From: Spinacia oleracea | Lineage: Eukaryota; Streptophyta; Magnoliopsida; Caryophyllales; Amaranthaceae | DNA: 64,000 nucleotides | Direction of reading: 5' to 3' | Assembly (NCBI RefSeq): GCF_020520425.1 | Contig: NC_079490.1 | Span: 558,001-622,000, forward strand | Shown here: positions 1 through 11,479 of the stretch, in pieces | Position numbering within the stretch: the stretch's first letter is position 1 | How the letters are laid out: each line of letters begins with the position of its first letter | Program-made: the position numbers and the translations under genes | The notes under the pieces: model-generated | Databases searched by the model: none | What the model was told of the DNA's origin: nothing | Seen by the model: the letters and a program-made list of their open reading frames with translations, nothing else

Positions 1-56
1 AAGATGGTGATGAAGAGGAGAGAGAAAACGGTGAGGTAGGGTTTTGCAGACGCCAT
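1..56 (-). CDS. Start of a secreted protein gene, cut by the window edge
   Basis: On the minus strand an ATG at 56-54 opens a frame that stays open to the window edge (18 codons plus two bases). It reads MASAKPYLTVFSLLFITI, a short polar start followed by a hydrophobic run, as in a signal peptide. Upstream (57-130) is CT- and A-rich on the sense strand, typical of a plant leader, and the ATG context ATCAATGGCG is good. The mature protein lies outside the window, so no family can be named. It could be a chance frame, since only 56 bases are visible. Confidence 0.45.
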   Translation of the reverse strand, partial: MASAKPYLTVFSLLFITI

Positions 57-2082
57 TGATGATGGTTGTTGAAGGTTTTGTTCGTTTTTTAGAGGAGAGA
101 GAAAATGAGAAAAGAATCGATGGTCTGAATTTGAATATTTAAGGGAGAAAATGAAAAGGAAAATGGGGTTAAAATATTGATTAGTGAAACTGAAAAGTCC
201 AAAAGCTGATTTGGTGGACGATAATGTTAGTTTACTGGCCAAATGATGGCATTAGTCAGCTAATGATTTATAGATAAGATTGACACAACTTGACATTTTA
301 AAATATTGTTGGCCAATGTGGTAATTAGCCCTATATTTAGTTTGAGCAAAGAGTTGATTATGATTCTGATCGGTCAAACAGACTTTATAAACTTCGATGT
401 TAATTTAGAGTCGAACGTAGATAAAATCAAATAATAATCAAACAGATTAAAACATAAACTAAATTAGAAACACTAGTATGGGTGAATAAGCATCTCACAT
501 ATACTCTCATGCGTAACACATTTCATAACAAAACTCAAACCGCTATTAATTTCAATCACACGTTAATAATTACACAATAATATATGCCCTTTATACATAC
601 AAATACTTTGTAATAAAATTCTAATTATACTAGGACTTCTAATAAAAATAAAGCACATCTTTTTGCTACATGACAGCTGGCTAAAGGGACTAGTAAAATC
701 GTGTAGGATTCATACTTATGATTAAGCCTAAATCTTAAAATATAAAGTAGTTGATGAGAGTTAATGTAAGGAAAATAATAATAAAATCACTAATTCCACA
801 TTATTAATTTCACAGTATGTTTTTATCAACCCTGCCATACTTCCAACCTCTATAATTGTAAGATTATCTCACTTTAATTTCACTTATCAATAAATCCTCT
901 TCCATAGTTGGTCACAAATCACAATACCCCTTAAATAATACTCTATGGAGTACCTATAAAAAAAGTGATCATTGAGATAGAAGAAAAATGTGCATAGTGT
1001 GATAGTGAAAACTAGTTTTACTCCCTCCATTTTTTAATAAGACTTATTAAGGATTGTTAGTAATCATTTTGTATTAACATGGAAACCATAAAAACAATTA
1101 TTAGTATTGACAATTTTTAAGTTTATAATTCAAACTAAATCATAAGATGCTCGAGTGGTCTGGCGGTGGCAGCCCAGAAGCTAACGATTTCGCCTTTGAA
1201 TTTTGAAATCATACGATATAACTTTCAAGATTTATAAAATTAAAAACGGACAACTGATAATGATTCATAACCGTCTAAGCAGATCCTGAAATACTAGATA
1301 CTTTACGAGTAAATTTAATATCTCAACGACCAACAACTACTTAAAGAATAGGAAAAGTATGTGGCCATGTGCCAGTAACCCATAAAAGCAACAATAATGA
1401 AGGATAGATCTTCAATCATGCACCATTATTGCATTACCTAAGGGCTTACTCATCTGCAAGTTCCATCCCAATATTAACTCTGTGAGCACAAAGCAGTTCA
1501 GACTTCAGACTCACCAATCAACCACACTATTTATGGAACACTGAAGTTTATGAAACAAAGGCATTATTGTGCATCTTTTTACAGGTATGGATCATATAGG
1601 TACATTTATAACACCAACAAGAAGAAAAGAAAATTACTCATAATAGCAAATTTGAACTTTTTGATCTAAACATCTATCCGTTAATTCAGGACATGTCAGT
1701 GTCGAGAATCACACACGAATAACCATACCATCTCGAATTGTCCATACTGCTTTGTCTATTGCAAAAGAAAAGTCTTCATATTGAGGCATCTCTGTGGATA
1801 GCCACAATATAGGCAAAACTGTAAAATCCAGTACAAATTTTACTAAATTGAGACTGTATTCTAAAACAAAATTATTAACATTATTCAGATAATCAGGTCC
1901 CCATTTGGTTTACAGAAATCACAACTAATAACTGAATTAAGCAGACAATACAAGAACATAATACCTTCAAGAACCCCGGAAACCGAAAAAAAAGTCGAGT
2001 AAAAATGACAATGATACATCTTTATAACCTGTAAGCACAGCATAATGAACAATTGAACATAATAATGTCCTTTTAAATCATG
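57..2082. other. AT-rich intergenic stretch, no gene seen
   Basis: No credible coding frame on either strand. A Stowaway-like terminus (ACTCCCTCCATTTT, about 1020-1034) has no visible partner end, so it is probably a broken MITE. Positions 1840-2082 are the 3' flank of the first lipid-transfer gene and are repeated at 3540-3925. The rest is unremarkable AT-rich DNA. Confidence 0.6.
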
Positions 2083-3095
2083 TTAAAGGACAAGGTGTGA
2101 GACAAAAGACCAAAGCAAGGCTCCACAAAATATCTGAACCACCAACCACCTTTTTCCCTTAGCACTATCACTAGTGTCCTTAGCACTCGTTCCGCCACCA
2201 CCACCACCAGTAGACTTACCTGCAACCAAGATCATTACTTCAATATGATGAAATCAACTTCACCTTCTATATATTTCAGGCAGAATTGTTCTTCCATTAT
2301 GGTAATTGTGGATTAATTAACCACAGATTAATACTTTTTAATTAATTTTATGGAGGACAGTAGCTTACCACTAGAAGCTGGAGCAGTGCTATTGGTTGCA
2401 GGAGAACCTTTAGATAAATCATTGAACACCTTAGCATCTGGAGAATTGGGTGCTATGTGCAGAAGACCTGAACCCACATAACATAATAACATAAAAAAAA
2501 CCGAGCTAGTGGTACATAAATTGCGCGATAGAGGATGTAGATTCAATAAATTCATGCTCATTTCTAGACTTGATCAACTATAGCCCGACCTGACCTGAAA
2601 AAGTGAGGGTTTGGGCAGCCTCAAGTATTTTTAGACCAAAACCCAAGCCCAACCCAAAAAAACCCATTTCGGCCCAAACTTTGATCACCTCTACTCATTT
2701 CATATAATAATAATAATATCTAAAAGACAAATAAAAAAAATAATGTTACCTGGACATTCAGTAACACTGAAAGTAGGTAAATGACAAGTCTGAGGGAGTT
2801 CAAGAGCTAAGGTAGCATTGACCTTGATGCCGAGGCTAGGATCATCACGGTCTTTGACGAGGATGCACAGACATTTCTTGCTGTCCCTGAGAACTGGCTT
2901 CAGTCCAATGCAACAATCTTGTGTTGGAGACTTAGCCTGACCAGAAACATAAGGGAGACAAGTTGCAATACCAACTAGTTGATTTGCACACTCTTGTTTA
3001 TCCTTGGTTATGTCACAAAAACACTCAGTTACAAGAACAAGAAACACTACAATTGACAAGAATCCTCCTTTACTGTGTGTTGATCTTCTTGCCAT
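2083..3095 (-). CDS. GPI-anchored non-specific lipid-transfer protein (LTPG-like), copy A
   Basis: Three exons on the minus strand, 3095-2750, 2467-2369 and 2219-2083, join in phase to give 193 aa. Residues 1-27 are a signal peptide (hydrophobic core SIVVFLVLVTECFC). Next comes an eight-cysteine lipid-transfer domain with the expected order C, C, CC, CxC, C, C, including QDCCIGL and KCLCILV. A Ser/Thr/Gly-rich linker with a six-Gly run follows, then a hydrophobic C-terminus (LVVQIFCGALLW...) fitting a GPI-attachment signal. In this family the protein sits outside the plasma membrane and carries lipids to cuticle or wall. The start is the first ATG after a TATA box. It lies tandem to copy B and carries an intron (2368-2220) that B lacks. 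The LTPG/YLS3-like assignment is from the motif pattern; the ligand is unknown. Confidence 0.85.
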
Positions 3096-3131
3096 TTTGT
3101 GAATATGTAGTGCTCAATGGAGTGAATGCGC

Positions 3132-3137
3132 TTTATA
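3132..3137 (-). promoter_or_regulatory. TATA box of LTPG copy A
   Basis: The minus strand reads CTTATAAAGC 37 bases before the ATG of copy A, and copy B has an equivalent TATA box. That spacing implies a leader of only about 10 bases unless transcription starts further upstream. The site and distance are visible; the function is inferred. Confidence 0.5.
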
Positions 3138-3679
3138 AGTGTGCGCAAAAAGGTATCCAAATGATCAATTAAAGAAGTTGGCAAACAGTAGGGTAACAGA
3201 GTGGGCACAATGAAATTAAATGCAATAAACCCATCCCCACTTATTTTTACTTTTCACCTCAAAAAATAAGTTTGATCTAAGGCTAATAAGTTTCAATAAA
3301 AGTTTCCCGATCAAGTGACAAAACATAGTCTTAACGTAACTAAATTCCAACTATATTCAGAAAGAAGAAAGATATGCAAAACATAGGCCACGCCAAGCCC
3401 CGAGTTAGTTGCATACTTGCATATCAATCAATTCACCTGTTAGGGCCTCTGTAATGCAATATGCAATGTACTATATAGGGGTGAAACTGTAAATTAAAGA
3501 GTGCATACACTAAATATAAGAGCATCCCTTTACAAACTTTACTAAATCAAGACCCCTGTATTATATTAAAAAAAATTACTACCATTGTTCAGATGATCAA
3601 ATCCCATTTGGTTTACAGAAATCAGAACTAAAATTAAATCAAGCAGAGATTACAATAACATAATAGCATATTACATACA

Positions 3680-3807
3680 ACCGGGTGCACGGTGCACCCT
3701 CTCACATTTTCTCCTTAAATATGAGGAGAAAATGTGGTAGGGACCACCAATGGGCATAAAAATACCCTTGGGTGCACGGTGTACCCGGGTGCACCTAATA
3801 ATTTTCA
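3680..3807 (+). mobile_element. Short hairpin-ended insertion, Helitron-like 3' end
   Basis: Comparison with the duplicated flank of copy A shows extra DNA here. It starts near ACCGGGTGCACGGTGCACCC, itself a hairpin, and ends with a GGGTGCAC/GTGTACCC hairpin, eight bases, then CTAA followed by T. Hairpin, short spacer, CTRR and a host T is the standard Helitron 3' end. No 5' TC end is certain. The same ending occurs on the other strand at 63107. It could instead be another small hairpin-ended MITE. Confidence 0.5.
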
Positions 3808-3925
3808 ATTTTCAAGACCCTGAAAACGCGAAAAAAATCTAGTAAAAAAGACAATGATACATCTATTTAACCTATAAGCACATCATAATGAACAATTGAA
3901 CATAATAATGTCCTTTTAAATCATG

Positions 3926-4625
3926 TTAAAGGACAAGGTGTGAGACAAAACACCAAAGCAAGGCTCCACAAAACATTTGAACCACCAACCACCTCTTCCC
4001 CTTTGCACTATCACTAGTGTCCTTAGCACTCGTTCTGCCATCACCACCACCACCACCACCACCACCACCACTACCACCACTAGAAGCTGGAGTAGTACTA
4101 TTGGAATTAGCCAAAGCTTTAGCATAATCAGTGAACAACTTAGCCTCAGGAGAAGTAGGTGGCAAGTGCAGAAGAGCTGTAACCACATAATAGATAATAC
4201 AACAGCATCAAACACGGCAATTAAATTCGAGTGGTACACAAGTTGTCGGATAAGTACAAGAAAAACAACGTCGTACCTGGGCAATTAGTAAGACTTTGAC
4301 TAGCATTAGGTATACGACAAGCCTGAGGGAGTTCAAGAGCTAAGGTAACATTAATCTTGAGGCCGAGGCTAGGATCATCGTGGTCCTTGATTAGGATACA
4401 CACACATTTCTTGTTATCCTTGGCTACTTGTTTGAGTCCAGTGCAACAATCTTGGGTTGGAGCCTTACCCTGACCACCAACAAAGGGGAGACAAGTTACA
4501 ATCCCAACTAGTTGCTGTGCACACTCTTGTTTATCCTTTTCTATGTCACAAAAACACTCAATTACAAGAATAAGAAGCACTACAATTGACAGTAATCCTC
4601 CTTTACTATGTGCTCTTCTTGCCAT
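3926..4625 (-). CDS. GPI-anchored non-specific lipid-transfer protein (LTPG-like), copy B
   Basis: Two exons on the minus strand, 4625-4277 and 4176-3926, give 199 aa. The order is as in copy A: signal peptide (LSIVVLLILVIECFC), eight-cysteine domain with QDCCTGL and KCVCILI, linker, and hydrophobic GPI-type tail (LVVQMFCGALLW...). The linker holds a run of nine glycines coded by a GGT/GGC microsatellite. Copy A has an intron just before this point; here the frame runs straight through, so one intron is missing. The eight cysteines are all present, so it looks functional. The role is presumably the same as copy A: extracellular lipid binding at the plasma membrane and wall. Confidence 0.85.
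4042..4085. repeat. CAC trinucleotide microsatellite coding poly-Gly
   Basis: About 14 CAC-type triplets with a few CTA/CCA changes. On the minus strand it codes the glycine run of LTPG copy B. It is likely length-variable between individuals; copy A has only six glycines here. Confidence 0.9.
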
Positions 4626-4671
4626 TTTTTGAACAAGTAGTGTTCAATGGAGCAACTGCGGTTTATAAATG

Positions 4672-4677
4672 TGGGAG
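4672..4677 (-). promoter_or_regulatory. TATA box of LTPG copy B
   Basis: The minus strand reads ATTTATAAAC 47 bases before the ATG of copy B, at nearly the same place as in copy A, so the duplicated promoter core is kept. Confidence 0.5.
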
Positions 4678-6527
4678 ACAGAGTGGGCACATTAAATGCC
4701 CATCCCCCCATTTCCTTTTACTTTTCTCCTTAAAAAAAATTATGTTTGGTCTAAGGCTAATAAGTTTCCCATCAAGTGACAAAACATAGTCTTTACGTAA
4801 CTAAATTCCAACTACATTCGGAAAGATGAAAGAAAAAAGATTACAAGAAAAGAAAATCAGTTACAAAGACTCTAATAGTGTGGTGATTTAATAGGTTTTT
4901 ATATATTACAAATTTCAATACGTGTCTCAAAAATTTAAGTGCCTGAATAAAATATAAGGGTGCCAAACAAAATTATTTCTTACGGGCAATTATATCACTT
5001 CTACTTATATCGTGAATGTCAACTATCTTAGTTGTTTAAAGTAGTGGGTGATACTCATGGCATGAGATTGAATCTCGTGTGGAACTTGACCTATCAAGAA
5101 GACAGTTTGGCCTTCACATTATGTGTTTCTTTTGTTCGAAATAGTTGCACCAAGTGTTGCTTTTATTTATAGGACCCACCAACCAATTGGCAAAAGCAAC
5201 TATTGTCAATTGTCAATACATCAGTATGTCTGTGAGAAGAGGATGGGGTAGGTAATGCCATAGTGAGACTTAAAGAGTCCTAATCTTAAAAATAATTCAT
5301 AACTACACATTTCTGCTATGATGTGTAAAACAACAAGACATCATGCCCTAACAAAAACATATGCATATTTGATGCCTAGGTTGGCTAAGCTGGCAACTCT
5401 CTCGGATTTTAGACGGGAGGCTTGGGTTCAATTCACATTAAGATTTCCTTTATTCCCCTATCAAGACGGGTGTTCTCCTTATGGAAGTAATTACTTCGTA
5501 ATATTCTATCTCAGATGTTGATATGTTTGATAATGGATTATATTTGTCTTAGATAGAATATAGATACATAGTGGATGACTTCTTTGTATCTAGTAGAAGG
5601 GATCTATCAACGTGGGAGCCAGAATGAAGATAGTTCCAAGGGAAGAAATTAGTCCAATTTCAGAGGAAAGATGTTTGTCCAAGCAACCCGTGAGGGGATC
5701 TATTGTAAAATCCAAATTGGAAAAAGATAATAATTCCCTCCTATGTTGGACTTGGAACCATGAATTTGTCTTCACAACCTTATGGCCTGATATTATTTAA
5801 AAAGATATGGATAAACTAATTTCCACAATATTCCACACAGAAAATAGAGAATACAAGTCTTATCATTTTTTTATTTAGTTGCACAAAATCCGATCTTGGA
5901 TCCCGATCATGGTCCCAAACGTCTCACACATCTTTTTCTCACAATAAATAATTAATCCACTACCCCACTTGTATACTAGTTTATTAAATTCAACTCAAAG
6001 CTCCTAAAACTATGTATCTGCCAAAAAGTAACACTTAAAAAAAATACGGAGGAATACATGTTATTCCGTCTATCAAACAACATTACATACACCCATTAAC
6101 TCCTATTTCATGAGCAATATTATATACACACATTAATTCCTATTTCAGATTATATACATTTTCCTAAAACCTTCAATTATTTTGATTATCATGCATTTTC
6201 TGAAGTGCGTACAGAAACTTCCAAATACAGCCTGCACATCTATATATAGTAATTATGTAGTGGAGTATATCCTGTTTCATCTAAATCTGGTAGGGAAGTG
6301 AGTATGTATTCCAAACAAGATTTGTTTATATTGAATGCTGAGAGCCGTGGGAGGTTAATTAAGGTGGCGCTAACAGTTGGGAAAGTTGCATTAAATAAGA
6401 TGTTATCATGTACCAATCATTAATTATCCACTTATCATCATAGCTGGAGTAGCAGCACTAGCATGGTAGCCGTAGCACCTATTCAATTCTATAACAAGCC
6501 TCTTATCATCACATTTCGACTTACGTA
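4678..6527. other. Intergenic, AT-rich, no gene seen
   Basis: No supported coding region. It includes the promoter flank of LTPG copy B and a SINE-like piece near 5375-5530. Frames near 5318-5521 and 5612-5800 match no family I know and lack coding character. Confidence 0.55.
5375..5530 (+). mobile_element. Possible tRNA-derived SINE head
   Basis: TGGCTAAGCTGG at 5382-5393 fits the RNA polymerase III A box, and GGTTCAATTCA at 5425-5435 is close to the B box. The ~31-base gap is normal for a tRNA-derived SINE head. The region does not fold as a complete tRNA by eye. Element ends, tail and target repeats are not clear. Confidence 0.35.
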
Positions 6528-7030
6528 GACGAAAACTTGCTAGGAGTACGTCTACGATGTTCTCGACACGAGCCTAAGAATTAATGAACGTGTTACCCTT
6601 ACAAAGCTGAAGATGTGCAGTGCAGAGGACTTTGACACAAAACTTGCTAGGAGTCTAGGATGTTCTCGACACGATCAAGCCTAATATATGTTACTCGGAC
6701 TCAGGTAACCCATGTCGGACACGGGTACGTATCAAAGTGTCCTACTCGACTATTTTGTAAAAAAGATCCATATTTTTGGTCCAAAATAAAGTGTCATACC
6801 CATGTCTGATTGTTAAGGATCCTACATAGATACATGAGGTAAAATGAAGAGTCCAAGTAACATAAGAGCCTAGTATGAACGAATTACCTTAGCCTGCAGT
6901 TGCCACGGTGAAAATGTGCAGTGCAGAGGAGTTGGACACAAAACTTGCTAGGAGTCTAGGATGTTCTCGACACGATCAAGCCTAACCCTTAATGAACGAG
7001 TTACCTTATCCTGCAGTTGCAAAGGTGAAG
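6528..7030. repeat. Degenerate array of a ~95-bp repeat family
   Basis: The phrase TGCTAGGAGTCTAGGATG, then GTTCTCGACACGATCAAGCC, recurs at about 6635-6680 and 6945-6990, with a weaker copy at 6538-6575. Each is followed or preceded by a TTACC..CTGCAGTTGC..GAAGATGTGC segment. More copies lie at 10085-10150 and 10689-10830. No protein is coded. Each unit holds an AG-6-GT pattern on the minus strand that resembles a tiny exon, probably by chance. Confidence 0.65.
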
Positions 7031-7530
7031 ATGTGCTGTACACAGGACTTCCACAGAATAACACTGGGCCAGGCCATATGCTCACTTAAAATCTAACCCA
7101 ACACGTGGCTATTGATCGATGTTGCAGGGATGCTAGTCAGGCTAAATTGATCTGATTTTTACCTCACGTAAGGGTGACCACAGGTCCACAAGTGATGCTG
7201 ATGCATACATTCAAGTTCTAAAACCTTAGGAGACAAAGAATGAAAGGGAAAGGAGCAAATAAAAAAATGACACGGGCGGAGATTTATTATGTGCAGCATT
7301 ATATACGTAGTACATAGTGTTTATACTTTATGTTTTCTCCTATCTAAAAAATTAACCACTTCGTGTTTTCAGCATCGACAGTCTGGAAAACCCTAAGTGT
7401 GATTCATAGCATTCAAAATGTCTTGCCCGTTACTTAAAATCAGTAGTCCTAAAAATCCAAAGAACGCCCATAATACAAAGAATCAAGTGGGAGTTTAATG
7501 GTGAGTTCCTACTTCTAATCATGATGTAAA
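6890..7530. repeat. Direct ~600-bp duplication, left copy
   Basis: Matches 10685-11255 in the same orientation. Shared landmarks in order are CTGCAGTTGC, CAACACGTGGCTATTGA, GCTAGTCAGGCTA, CACCTCACGTAAGG (with changes), TTCTAAAACCTTAG and GAGTTTAA.GGTGAGTTCCT. Similarity is well below identity, so the duplication is old. Confidence 0.7.
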
Positions 7531-10085
7531 GGATGTACAGAACAGCTAAACAGATACAAAAATAAATTTAACACTTACATCACTTCAGAAGTAAAATCTT
7601 ATTCCGTAAACAAGTCAAAGTTTATCCAGCCAATTCATAATCCTTTGCTCATACGACTTACAAAAACTTCATCTAGATGAGAAGAGGAAAACCTTGTGTC
7701 ATACCTTATGCCATATTAAGTTCACTGTTTCTGGTTCTTCCAACTTATTTTAAATCAGACAAGAACAGAAACGAAAAATAAGACTACCTTATTTTAGAAA
7801 GCAACTTTGAAATCAAAGTTCAGAAACTTTGGATCCTACGTTCCTATCATATCAGAAAAGCCGATCAAGAATTCAAGTTACATTATTTCAAGCAAATTGG
7901 GTGTATGCCTTAGCTAACTTCTACACTCATATAGGCCAAAAACAAAGAACACTTGCACTCAAGGCTCAAACACGAGCCACATAAGCAATCAAGTATGAAT
8001 AAAAAGGTAAAAAATAACATTTAATACATACTTGTAAATCCTTTCAGAATATAATATAATGATCAACTTTCTAAACAACTTCCAACTAGTGCACCTACAT
8101 TATTTATTATAATTGTCCCTTATTTTGTTCATTGCATTCAAAAGATCTCATAGATAAGTCAATTAAGGTGTCACACACTCCTAAGTAGTCTTAAAGGAAA
8201 GAAATCTTCACACGATTACTCCAAGTACACTTTCAGCACTTTAGTTTCCATAAACCACATAATTAACACCAGTAAAACTCAAAGGCTCCATCTACTCTCA
8301 CAGCAGAACAATAAGCTAAAACACTTCCCAAAAGGAAGCGAAATTTTCATCCAATTGTTTTTAATAATTTAGAACATTCCCCAAAATAAGCTCGACAACA
8401 TTTACCTCAATCTATGTTTTTAATAACTCTATCATACAGATAATCGTATTCCACTCTAAACAAAACCCGTCGTCATAGAACAACACACAAAACTCAGCAA
8501 CCAGGCTCCCTTCAAAAGTCGATAAATCTGCAACAAGTTTTACCACTTGTACCTTTAAAATAACACATTACCCGCCATAAATAACATGATATACACCATA
8601 ACAGAAAATTGTACTTCCAATATCTTAAACCTTATTTTTTTAAACCTTTCCTGTAATACCCTTCACCAGTTCAAAGCATGCTCTACTCGCCTAACAGAAA
8701 TATAGACTCGAAGGCTACAAGCTAATGAAGAAGTATATGATCACATCAGAATCAATACTACCGTAAGGTCGGAAGCAAAAATTCTCTGCAAAAAGAAACG
8801 AGGATATAACTCAGCACATCTGAAGTTCTGAACCCATATATGTCTAACTCCAAAGGGCGATGGAGCTTAAACCTGCAAGCAATTTCACAACTCCCATCCC
8901 ATGCACGTGTAATAGCATCTAAACAAACTTTGGTTCCCTCACTTCAATATACAGGACTGGTAGTTTAGAGCAAAACACGAGGCACTAAAGAAAGAGACAA
9001 AAAGGATTCTATATGTTGTGTGGCCAATGGCCATGCTTCCTATTGCTCTTTAGTTAGATACGCGAATTCCATCCTTCAATTAACAGACCACATCAATAAG
9101 AATCACCTTCTTGTTTCTGGATGCTCCAATGCACCAAAATAACAATTAAATCAATGTGCAGAATTCATCAGCCTAATTTCTCATAAAATGTCACTTATGT
9201 CAGCGTGCCAACAGCAAGAATCACAGCAGTCGTATAACAATAAAGCATTTTCAAGCCATACATCACATAACACGCTCAAAACCTAAAACACGCATTACAC
9301 TTTCAGGGCATGTTTGGTATAAATTTAAGAAAAGAAATGGAAAGGAAATGAATAAGAAGGGGAAAGGGTAAACCGAGTAACCAATATTCCCTTCCAATTT
9401 CAGTTAACCAACAACAATCTCTTTCCAATCTTATCTTTAAAATAGCAGTCTTCACAAGATGACAAGACAACTTCGAGTATGTCATCAAAATAGTACTTTC
9501 CATAAACCCCAAAATAAACGTAGCTTCTAGCACTTCAAAATCCCACCAACTCTCACTAACATAAAATATAACCACAATTACAAATCAGTAAATTGTAAGT
9601 GAAACACCAAAATGTTTCTCGCATAGAACCAAAATTTTCATCCAGATTACTTTCTCCATCAGAAATATAATCACATTCCTACTACTACCACCTCAACCAG
9701 AAAAATACAACAGCTCAGCACACACAACTACTACCACCTTTGAAACATGAAAAACTCAGCAACCTATATTTCCTTCAAAAGTCAATTCATCCACAACAAA
9801 CTCTTGAACTCAATATCTTTAAAATATATAGCACATTGCTTGGCATAAATAACAACGTACACAGTGTAACCATAATACTTAATCCCTATAAATCCTTCCA
9901 GAATAAAATCCACAACTCCATTCAACTTCCAGCTCCTGCATATCAATTCATACATTACTCTCATAAAACCATTTCATTTAAAGGATCCATACATTAACCA
10001 ACTCATGTATCCAAACTCCCTCATTAAAAAACCACTCATCACTTATACCCGCAAATAACACAAAAAAACAACCATCAAACATAAT
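7531..10085. other. Gene-free AT-rich stretch with an internal old duplication
   Basis: No supported gene. About 8480-8620 and 9735-9875 are degenerate direct copies: both run AAAACTCAGCAACC, CCTTCAAAAGTC, a CCTTTAAAATA-like segment and CATAAATAAC in the same order. Short frames at 9303-9575 and 9740-9997 fall in this repeat material and show no coding signal. Confidence 0.55.
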
Positions 10086-10153
10086 GAACGAGTTATCGAC
10101 GGGATCAAGCCTAACACTTAATTCACGGGTTATCTTATCGCCTTATCCTACAG

Positions 10154-10680
10154 CATAGATAAAAAATGCGGTATCGGTCACGGTCGCGGGATCGGTCGCG
10201 GAGTCTTGGTAACGGAACTAATGCATTAGTCGCGGACCGTGTCGCGGTTGTCGCGTAGGATTTGAAATTTAAAAAGAAGCCCCATGTCAGCCCCATTCAC
10301 TACCTACGGACCTACCCTAGTCCCCCTCCCCTAAACCGTACACGCGACATAATTAAAATGAATTCCTTTCTCTACCTTCTCTCTCCTCTCTTGTTTTAGA
10401 TTTGAAAATGGAGTTCTCTACTCTATTTCAATGGAGTTTCTCCATTTCTTTCATGTTTCCCTTTCTTTTTGTCGAAAACATGGGAATTCGACTGAAAACC
10501 GAGTAGATGTGAGGTTTATAACGTTTAATGCGGACAAAATTCGTTCAGATCGGTTGAACCGGCCGAGATCTCGCCGTTTTTAAAAACACCTTTACAACTC
10601 GGGATATCTCGTATCGCCAGCCTCCAAAACCTTGTTAACTCGGGCGATACGAGTTAACTCGGGCTAGTTTTTACACCATG
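10154..10680. mobile_element. hAT-like non-autonomous insertion, 527 bp
   Basis: It splits the repeat TTATCCTGCAGTTGCCAC. The eight bases at each side are TCCTACAG (10146-10153) and TCCTGCAG (10681-10688), a target repeat with one change. The ends, CATAGATAAAAAATGC and the reverse complement CATGGTGTAAAAACTAGC, are weakly inverted. The interior is unusually CG-rich in its outer parts (GGTCGCGG..., CTCGGGCGATACGAG) against an AT-rich background. It codes nothing I recognise. Confidence 0.5.
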
Positions 10681-10684
10681 TCCT

Positions 10685-11255
10685 GCAGTTGCCACACTGA
10701 AGATGTGCACATGACTTTGGCACAAAACCTGCTAGGACTCTAGGATGTTATCGGCACGATCAAGCCTAACACGTACTTAACAAGTTACCTTATCCTGCAG
10801 TTGCCACACTGAAGATGTGCAGTACACATAACTAGCAATGAACTGGACCAGGACATATGCTACTCAAAATCTAAGCCAACACGTGGCTATTGAACGATGT
10901 CACCGGGCTGCTAGTCAGGCTACATTGATCTGGCTGTCACCTCACGTAAGGATGACCACAGCTCCACAAATGATGCTTCTTGTGGAGCTGGATGCATATT
11001 TAGTTCTAAAACCTTAGAAGACGAAAGAATGCAAAAGGAGCAAATAAATAAGGACACACAGAGAATTATTATGTACAGTATTATATACGACAACTTCGTT
11101 TTTTCAGCATAAACAATCTGAAAAACCCACTTACCATGATTCATAACATTCAGAATAGCTCACCGGTTACTTAAAACCAGCAGTCCTAAAATCCAAAGAA
11201 CACCAATAATTGGGAGTTTAACGGTGAGTTCCTCCTTCTACTCATGATGTAAACC
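10685..11255. repeat. Direct ~600-bp duplication, right copy
   Basis: Partner of 6890-7530 about 3.8 kb away, same orientation and same order of landmarks. A minus-strand frame at 10920-11144 lies in this copy, but its partner is not open in the left copy, so it is not treated as a gene. Confidence 0.7.
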
Positions 11256-11479
11256 CTCAACCAACAGGTCAGGCATTATGGTAGTTGTTTTGTATTCGGT
11301 AAAGGTTTAAATGGTTGAGATTCCCTTGCAGTTTGGGATCTCCTCATCTCCTCCCCCTCCAAGATATGGATGTTCCTAAATCATTTCCCTTGTCATTAAG
11401 CTATACCCCGATTCAAAACGATATGGGTGACCCTAGAGATGAAAGTGCATAAAAGAAATAAGCAGGGACATAAAAAAAC

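Larger units (their letters stand above)
1840..3925. repeat. Direct duplication of the LTPG genes and their 3' flanks
   Basis: The 3' flank of copy A (about 1840-2082) aligns by eye with that of copy B (about 3540-3925), including CATTTGGTTTACAGAAATCA and the last ~70 bases before each stop. The duplication therefore covers whole genes plus at least 240 bases downstream. The copy B flank carries an extra ~130-bp insertion (3680-3810) absent from copy A. Confidence 0.75.

Noticed and set aside
1141-1215. tRNA- or SINE-like string (GAGTGGTCTGGCGGTGGC)
   Set aside because: No acceptable B box or cloverleaf could be seen.
3977-4288. Plus-strand poly-Thr frame
   Set aside because: It is the opposite strand of the CAC microsatellite and LTPG copy B.
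5030-5110. Second SINE-like piece with GAGATTGAATCTCGTG
   Set aside because: Only a weak B-box resemblance and no A box at the right distance.
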